NCBI GenBank assembly: GCA_964510535.1 | Contig: CAZECG010000032.1 | Location: 1 to 11,238, forward strand | Length of the DNA stretch: 11,238 nt | Direction: 5' to 3' | Source: JAJPXC01 sp964510535 | Lineage (GTDB): Bacteria > Bacteroidota > Bacteroidia > Bacteroidales > Muribaculaceae | Shown: positions 6,524-11,238 of the stretch, piece by piece | How positions within the stretch are numbered: the first letter of the stretch is position 1 | Layout: every line of letters starts with the position of its first letter | Notes under the pieces: generated by a model | What the model was told of the DNA's origin: nothing | What the model saw: the letters and a program-made list of their open reading frames with translations, nothing else | Database searches by the model: none | Position numbers and translations under genes: made by a program

Positions 6524-9500
6524 TTATCTCACAATCTTGATAGAGGTTGTCGCACCGGCGGCTTGGGCCGTGACGACATAGACTCCGGCGGGGAGATGCG
6601 CCACACCGACAGCGGTTGTCGAGGTTGCCCGGGTCACAAGAGCGCCCGCAGCCGAGTAGACGGCGATATCGCTTGGTGTCGAAGTCATGATGGTCTCAGT
6701 GTTGGCATCGTAGGTGAGAGAGCCTTCAGCGGCGCCTTCCACTTCCACAACGCCCGACGACTTGGTATAGGAGACTACGTTTGACTCTCCTGACTCGGCA
6801 CCGTCGCGAACAGCCGTGACGTAGTAGCGTCCGGTTTTGGCATTAGTGACGGTGAATGTCTCTTGCGTTAGGTTTTCCGCGAGCAACTCGCCATTGCAAT
6901 ATACGTTATAGGCCAGCGACGGCTGCTCGTCGCCTTCCGCTTTTGCCATGTTGCGCAAAGGAAGTTCCCGGTCGGGAGTAGAGATGATGCCATAGATACG
7001 CCAGTTGTGGTCCATGCTGAACCTTGACTTCAACGAATACCAGTAACCGGAAGCGGCAGTTGACGATATGAGGTCGCCATATCCTTCGTTGGCAGCACTT
7101 TCGTCCATGCCGAGGGGTTTGATGCCCGAGACATAGGTAACGAAGTATCCGATGCACACATCAGTTCCCTCGGGAATCACGACAGGCTCGTTGAGACGCA
7201 CGTCGTTCAAGCCGACAGAGAGAGAGCTGACGGGAACACTCTGTTGATACACGATATTTTCGCCGTACATCACAATCACGGCCGCCGATTTAAGTTCAAC
7301 ACTGTAAAGACCAAACTGGATGTGTGAGATTTTGTTACCTACGTTTGACTCAAGTTCCGCCGCGGGAACCTTGATAACGCAATACGACGAACGGGTTCCT
7401 GAGCCGGTCATGCCAAGGCCGAGGTCGGTATTTCCGGTCGCATAAGTAAGCACATCGGCTTTGTCAGGCGATTGCCAGCTCAGCGCGAGGTTTTCTTCCA
7501 ACACCTCTCCGGTGAGGGCGAACGGAGCTATCGCCTTTTGAGCCACCGTGTTGCTTATCACCACATTCTCCGACGGTTTAGACTCCCAGCCATTATCGAA
7601 TTTGGCGGTAACGTAATATGTGAAAAGTCCATAATCGTTGAGCGTTTCGGTGAAGCTACGAGCCGCGACTGTCTTAATCAGCTCTCCATTGCGATATATG
7701 TTGAACCCGGCTGTTTTTGGCACCTTTTTAACGGGAGCCGACACAACAGCGGCAGGTTGAGCCGTAGCATCGGTCTGGATACCGAACTCGAGGTCGGCTT
7801 CGACTGTCGGCATAGCTATCAAACGTTTGTCACCGCCGACGCGGAGCAGAGCGGCCGATGAAGATTCATCATCTGAAGATGAAACCATCGCAGTGATGAA
7901 TATATTGTAATTGTTGTAGGAAGAATTGAGAGTACCCAGATTAATCCATGTCGCACCATTTGTGAAACTGATGCGAGAGCCACCGTCAACCAACGGGCCA
8001 CCATCTATGATGATGCCACCCGCCCCGGCGGGAATCGTGCCGGAATAAGCCAAAATCAAATCCTGAGTGCCGGTAATATCAACAGGCTGTGGCAACTCTA
8101 TCGTGTAGACAGCTTGAGGGGTTATGACTCCGTCGGGAAACTCGATTTCCGACAGCGCGACACCCTGCTTTGTGTAAACACCGAGTTTGAAAGCACCGAT
8201 GCTCTGGCCTATCATAAATTTCAGCTTGGTGATTGTCGAACCGGCATAATCAGCAAGTTCATTGGATGTGAACTGACTACCCCACATCAACGACATTTCC
8301 TCTTCAAACGAAATCAAAGATTGTGGGTCGCCGCAATGACGCAGCTCCTTGTCCATGTTCCACTTGATTGACACCTCTTTGGTCGTCGGATCCATTTCAC
8401 CCGCCTCAATCAGCGGAGCCGAATAAGCCGGCGGCAGGGCAACGTCGACCTTGACCTGAATTGGAGCTGACACACGGTCGCCCGATTTGGCCACGATTGA
8501 ATAGTAGTATGTGCCAAGATCGGCGACTGTATCAGCCGTCTCTGTAACCGCAAGGTCTGATTTCACCATCTGGCCGTCACGGTAGACGTCATAGACAGGG
8601 GCAGACAGAGGAGCGGGGCTGTCTTGGATGTCGGCCGTCATCATCCAATTACCATCGATACCACCCGATGCAAGGGTCTTCCACGACGGTTTTGACTTCA
8701 AGAAGTTCGAGCTGCTGGGCGACGAAGTGGAGAAACAGTTACCTTTTGAATTGATTGTCACTCCACCGCTAACGCCCAACGGGCGGGTCTTAGGGGTATG
8801 CAGGAGATACAAGCCGTAGGCGTAAGCGTGTCCGGCTTTGATGTCAACCGGCTCTGTCAACGTGAACTTAGTCCACTCACCGGCTTTGATTGCTTTAATT
8901 TGTTCTTTCGAGACCTTTTCATATTTAGTCATCGCCCCGTCCTCATAAATGAACACAGTCACATCAGAAACAACGGTATCGGTGAACAGAAAGTTGACCG
9001 CGGTCAGTTTCGAACCAGCAAAAGCAATCAAATCATTAACCGAAAACTCATTTTTGACCCATATTTTGGTATTTGACGTCGCTGTTCCACCGACTGATTT
9101 TGACAGCGTTTTGTCGGACCATGTCAACTCCTGACCGCCCAACAACGGAGCGGCCCACGTCAGAGCGACATTGAGATTATCGACTTTCGCGCTTAGCGGT
9201 GTGGCAGTGGGATAACATGAGCCGATACCTCTAATCTCAGCGGTCACGGGGTACGACTTGATTTCCGTGTCGCCATAAACCGCGGCTATTGTATAGCTGT
9301 TCAAGCCATCCACGTCATCCTCTATGACAAACCCGGTGGCATTGAGTAAATTGTCATTGAGTTTGGTCTCACCGCGGTATACGTTGTAACCCTCGGGAGT
9401 CTCATCGACATTGTTTTCAAGATTAGCCGTGATAAAATAATCGCCCTGACCGGTAGCTGTCCAGTTCACTCCGTCATTGGAGAACAGGTCACCCTTTCCG

Positions 9501-10039
9501 GGAGCGTCGGTTGCACTATCTTTAACTGCGGATATCGAAAAATTGGAGCCGCAGACAAATTTCAGGGCGAAACGGTATTGACTTCCCGCGGTGATGTCCA
9601 CCGGCTGAGGCAATACCACTTCTAACGTTTTACCTTTCACATACTTAGACGCATCGGCATCTGCCTCGGCGACTACCACGCCATCCTTATAGACAAGGGC
9701 GGTCACTTTATAGGCCGGAACATATTGGTAATAAGTGATTGACTTGATTTTTTCGCCGACCGAGGGTTTGAGGTCATCCGCCTCAAAAAGAGAGCTGACA
9801 TAAAACGTAATCGGCTTCTGGGGGTCGACAGATTCACCGGAGTCTCCGTTATAAGCGGTTCCGTCGTGCCATTGAAGAGTCCGTGCCGACTCAGGCGCCT
9901 TCCAATTGAGGGTTACTTTTGAGAATACGTTGTCGCAAGTGACAGTATGCGGCGCACCCTGAATGGCGTTCACTGCAGGAACAGCCAGCAAACCAGATAG
10001 AGCGACTGCCGAAATGCGATTAAACAAGTTTTTGTTCAT
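6524..10039 (-). CDS. Large secreted modular protein with T9SS-like C-terminal domain
   Basis: This is a 1171-residue protein counted from the ATG at 10037-10039. A GTG two codons upstream is in frame but less likely. A signal peptide (NKNLFNRIS, hydrophobic core, cleavage after VNA near residue 25) shows export. The body has four repeated modules (about 29-270, 278-533, 541-831, 836-1090). Each combines a beta-rich domain, with motifs like AGSKL and PVDIKAG, and a fibronectin III-like strand pair with the motif YNVYRNGE. The last ~70 residues (SDIAVYSAAGALV, LPAGVYVVTA, TSIKIVR) resemble the type A sorting domain that directs type IX secretion and surface attachment. The layout recalls the adhesin modules of Porphyromonas haemagglutinins, with no protease domain visible. 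It is probably a surface adhesin or binding protein; ligand unknown. It is monocistronic, with its own promoter and terminator. Confidence 0.85.
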   Translation of the reverse strand: MNKNLFNRISAVALSGLLAVPAVNAIQGAPHTVTCDNVFSKVTLNWKAPESARTLQWHDGTAYNGDSGESVDPQKPITFYVSSLFEADDLKPSVGEKIKSITYYQYVPAYKVTALVYKDGVVVAEADADASKYVKGKTLEVVLPQPVDITAGSQYRFALKFVCGSNFSISAVKDSATDAPGKGDLFSNDGVNWTATGQGDYFITANLENNVDETPEGYNVYRGETKLNDNLLNATGFVIEDDVDGLNSYTIAAVYGDTEIKSYPVTAEIRGIGSCYPTATPLSAKVDNLNVALTWAAPLLGGQELTWSDKTLSKSVGGTATSNTKIWVKNEFSVNDLIAFAGSKLTAVNFLFTDTVVSDVTVFIYEDGAMTKYEKVSKEQIKAIKAGEWTKFTLTEPVDIKAGHAYAYGLYLLHTPKTRPLGVSGGVTINSKGNCFSTSSPSSSNFLKSKPSWKTLASGGIDGNWMMTADIQDSPAPLSAPVYDVYRDGQMVKSDLAVTETADTVADLGTYYYSIVAKSGDRVSAPIQVKVDVALPPAYSAPLIEAGEMDPTTKEVSIKWNMDKELRHCGDPQSLISFEEEMSLMWGSQFTSNELADYAGSTITKLKFMIGQSIGAFKLGVYTKQGVALSEIEFPDGVITPQAVYTIELPQPVDITGTQDLILAYSGTIPAGAGGIIIDGGPLVDGGSRISFTNGATWINLGTLNSSYNNYNIFITAMVSSSDDESSSAALLRVGGDKRLIAMPTVEADLEFGIQTDATAQPAAVVSAPVKKVPKTAGFNIYRNGELIKTVAARSFTETLNDYGLFTYYVTAKFDNGWESKPSENVVISNTVAQKAIAPFALTGEVLEENLALSWQSPDKADVLTYATGNTDLGLGMTGSGTRSSYCVIKVPAAELESNVGNKISHIQFGLYSVELKSAAVIVMYGENIVYQQSVPVSSLSVGLNDVRLNEPVVIPEGTDVCIGYFVTYVSGIKPLGMDESAANEGYGDLISSTAASGYWYSLKSRFSMDHNWRIYGIISTPDRELPLRNMAKAEGDEQPSLAYNVYCNGELLAENLTQETFTVTNAKTGRYYVTAVRDGAESGESNVVSYTKSSGVVEVEGAAEGSLTYDANTETIMTSTPSDIAVYSAAGALVTRATSTTAVGVAHLPAGVYVVTAQAAGATTSIKIVR
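6770..9955 (-). repeat. Four tandem protein modules within the secreted protein
   Basis: Four diverged copies recur in the translation at a spacing of about 247-301 residues. Motif 1 is VGEKI, AGSKL, AGSTI and VGNKI (residues 94, 341, 599, 900). Motif 2 is PVDI, PVDI, PVDI and PVVI (146, 397, 652, 952). Motif 3 is YNVYR, YDVYR, FNIYR and YNVYC (218, 483, 779, 1044). Divergence between copies is high, so they are old duplications, with no sign of recent DNA-level tandem repeats. The last copy has Cys in place of Arg in motif 3. Confidence 0.85.
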
Positions 10040-10067
10040 TTGCACTGTTTTTTAATGTTTATCACGA

Positions 10068-10075
10068 CAAATGTA
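10068..10075 (-). promoter_or_regulatory. -7 promoter box for the large secreted protein gene
   Basis: The minus strand shows TACATTTG, fitting TAnnTTTG, 29 bp upstream of the ATG at 10039, the same spacing as at pyrE. The nearest TTG for a -33 element is at plus 10099-10101, 23 bp away and slightly too far, so the -33 element is weak. Spacing favours the ATG over the upstream GTG start. Between this box and the apbE promoter (10076-10206) I see only AT-rich sequence with no further recognisable element. Confidence 0.65.
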
Positions 10076-10206
10076 ACGAGTTTTCTCGCATCTTGATACA
10101 ATTGTCCTTATTTTTTTCTGGTTTTATACTTTTTTACCATTCGCGGGGAGATTTAACAATCCGTGTCTCCAATTTTTAAGCATCATCCCGTTAAACAAAA
10201 ATTCGT

Positions 10207-10214
10207 TACTTTTG
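10207..10214 (+). promoter_or_regulatory. -7 promoter box for apbE
   Basis: TACTTTTG on the plus strand matches TAnnTTTG and ends 20 bp before the apbE ATG, implying a leader of roughly 13 nt. No TTTG lies 19-21 bp upstream, so the -33 element is poor or absent. It is arranged back-to-back with the promoter of the large secreted protein gene. Confidence 0.55.
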
Positions 10215-10233
10215 CTGTCAAAACTATCACCCG

Positions 10234-11238
10234 ATGAAAACGACTATCCACATCCTAACACTATTAATCGCAGCGGCGGCGGTGGGCGGATGCTCCGAAA
10301 ACCGCGACAACTCCACATATCGCGACACAGAGGGGGCGGCATGGAACACCACCTACCATGTGACCTACCGAAGCGAAAAGGCCCTCGACGACTCCATCAT
10401 AGCGGTAATGAGGACAGTGGAGCTGTCATTGTCTCCATTCTGCAAGACGTCGATAATATCTCGCATAAACCGCAATGAAAACGCGCGACCCGATTCACAG
10501 CTTATCGAGGTTTTCAATACGTCGCTAATGGTCAACAAATTGAGCGGCGGGATGTTTGACCCGACCGTAGGCCCGCTTGTGAGCCTGTGGGGCTTCGGCG
10601 AAGCCGGACACGACACCCCCCAACCGACAGCAGCGATGATTGACAGTGCGTTGCAATCGGTCGGGATAGGACGATGCCAATTGACCGACACAGGAATCGC
10701 CAAGCCATCCCAGGCCACACGGTTCAATTTCTCGGCAATAACCAAAGGCTTTGGATGCGACATGGTGGGGAAAATGCTGAGACGAAACGGATGCAACGAC
10801 TATATGGTGGAAATCGGAGGAGAAATCGCTCTTTCGGGGCACAACCGACGCGGTGAGCCGTGGCGCATCATGGTCGATGCCCCCGTGGCCAACGACTCGA
10901 CAGTCGACCACCGGCGCATGGCTGTCATTGCCTTAACCGACTGCGGGGTGGCTACATCAGGCAACTACCGCAACTTCCGCCACACCGCCAACGGCACAGT
11001 AGGCCACACTATTAGCCCCATGACAGGCCGCCCCGTGGCGACATCAACTCTAAGCGCGACTGTCGTGGCACCGACAGCCATGCTTGCCGACGCGCTCGCC
11101 ACTGCCTGCATGGCCATGAACCCCGACAGCGCGCTGGCAATCGCCGACAAACTGACCGACACGAGGATAATGCTCGTGAGCATGAAAGATAATGGGGAGT
11201 GGTTGATAAGAACATCGAAACGGTTCCCGGAGATATCG
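10234..11238 (+). CDS. apbE: FAD:protein FMN transferase (ApbE family lipoprotein), 3' end outside window
   Basis: The frame stays open from the ATG at 10234 to the last base, giving 335 residues without a stop. ApbE proteins are usually about that long, so little is missing. The enzyme uses FAD to attach FMN covalently to Thr or Ser of envelope flavoproteins such as NqrB/NqrC and RnfG. A signal peptide with lipobox (AVGGC, Cys 20) predicts an inner-membrane lipoprotein facing the periplasm. Family motifs are FDPTVGPLVSLWGFG (108-122), SAITKGFGCDMV (167-178), EIGGEI (193-198), ATSGNYRNF (240-248), GHTISPMTG (257-265) and the metal-binding end SATVVAPTAMLADALATA (274-291). It is the only plus-strand gene seen. 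Target flavoproteins are not in the window and may lie to the right. Confidence 0.93.
   Translation, partial: MKTTIHILTLLIAAAAVGGCSENRDNSTYRDTEGAAWNTTYHVTYRSEKALDDSIIAVMRTVELSLSPFCKTSIISRINRNENARPDSQLIEVFNTSLMVNKLSGGMFDPTVGPLVSLWGFGEAGHDTPQPTAAMIDSALQSVGIGRCQLTDTGIAKPSQATRFNFSAITKGFGCDMVGKMLRRNGCNDYMVEIGGEIALSGHNRRGEPWRIMVDAPVANDSTVDHRRMAVIALTDCGVATSGNYRNFRHTANGTVGHTISPMTGRPVATSTLSATVVAPTAMLADALATACMAMNPDSALAIADKLTDTRIMLVSMKDNGEWLIRTSKRFPEIS

Noticed and set aside
10040..10045. GTG start for the large secreted protein two codons before the ATG
   Set aside because: GTG starts are uncommon, the ATG gives a normal signal peptide, and the ATG keeps the 29-bp spacing to the -7 box seen at pyrE.
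10147..10177. GGAGA/TCTCC hairpin followed by TTTTT upstream of apbE
   Set aside because: The stem is only 5 bp with a 14-nt loop, and no plus-strand gene precedes it that would need a terminator.
10365..10911. Open frames on the minus strand opposite apbE
   Set aside because: The plus-strand frame has all ApbE motifs in order; the antisense frames are rich in Arg, Ser and Cys without any domain.
1..11238. Search by eye for CRISPR arrays, insertion sequences, integrase genes or attachment repeats at the tRNA genes
   Set aside because: No regularly spaced repeats, no transposase or integrase motifs, and no repeated tRNA 3' ends were seen; the tRNA genes are flanked by ordinary genes.

Overview
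The window looks like a chromosomal segment from a member of the Bacteroidales, plausibly a gut Muribaculaceae-type organism. The evidence is that the ArgH, PyrE, SRPBCC and DUF4254 proteins read like Bacteroides-group homologues, that several transcription units carry the Bacteroidetes -7 promoter box TAnnTTTG, and that one large secreted protein ends in a type IX secretion-like C-terminal domain. The family-level guess is inference. I see no phage, transposon, integrase or CRISPR signature. The region reads as core genome plus some exported proteins of unknown function.

Layout: everything except the last gene is on the minus strand. From right to left on that strand: (a) a 1171-residue secreted modular protein (10039 to 6524) ends at a strong 16-bp-stem terminator. 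(b) A probable five-gene operon follows: pyrE, a small SRPBCC protein, argH, a DUF4855 protein with a signal peptide, and a lipoprotein with a degenerate Rieske-like cluster. Gaps are 30, 45 and 40 bp, then a 4-bp ATGA overlap. (c) A tRNA-Leu(TAA) has its own promoter and a probable terminator. (d) A DUF4254 gene overlaps a family 9 glycosyltransferase gene by 14 bp. (e) A tRNA-Ala(GGC) has its own promoter and a terminator at the left edge. On the plus strand, diverging from the large secreted protein, is an ApbE-type FAD:protein FMN transferase lipoprotein that runs off the right edge.

How the genes work together: pyrE (pyrimidine synthesis) and argH (arginine synthesis) are housekeeping enzymes, here apparently transcribed together with the SRPBCC gene. 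The DUF4855 and Rieske-like lipoprotein genes are coupled by overlapping stop and start codons, and both products are exported, so they may act together in the envelope. GT9 and DUF4254 probably serve LPS or other glycan assembly. ApbE attaches FMN to envelope flavoproteins; its targets are not in the window.

The most interesting unexplained items are the Rieske-like lipoprotein, in which cysteines appear where histidine ligands are expected, its DUF4855 partner, which looks like a possible TIM-barrel hydrolase, and the four-module surface protein. I found no clearly new defence or mobile system.
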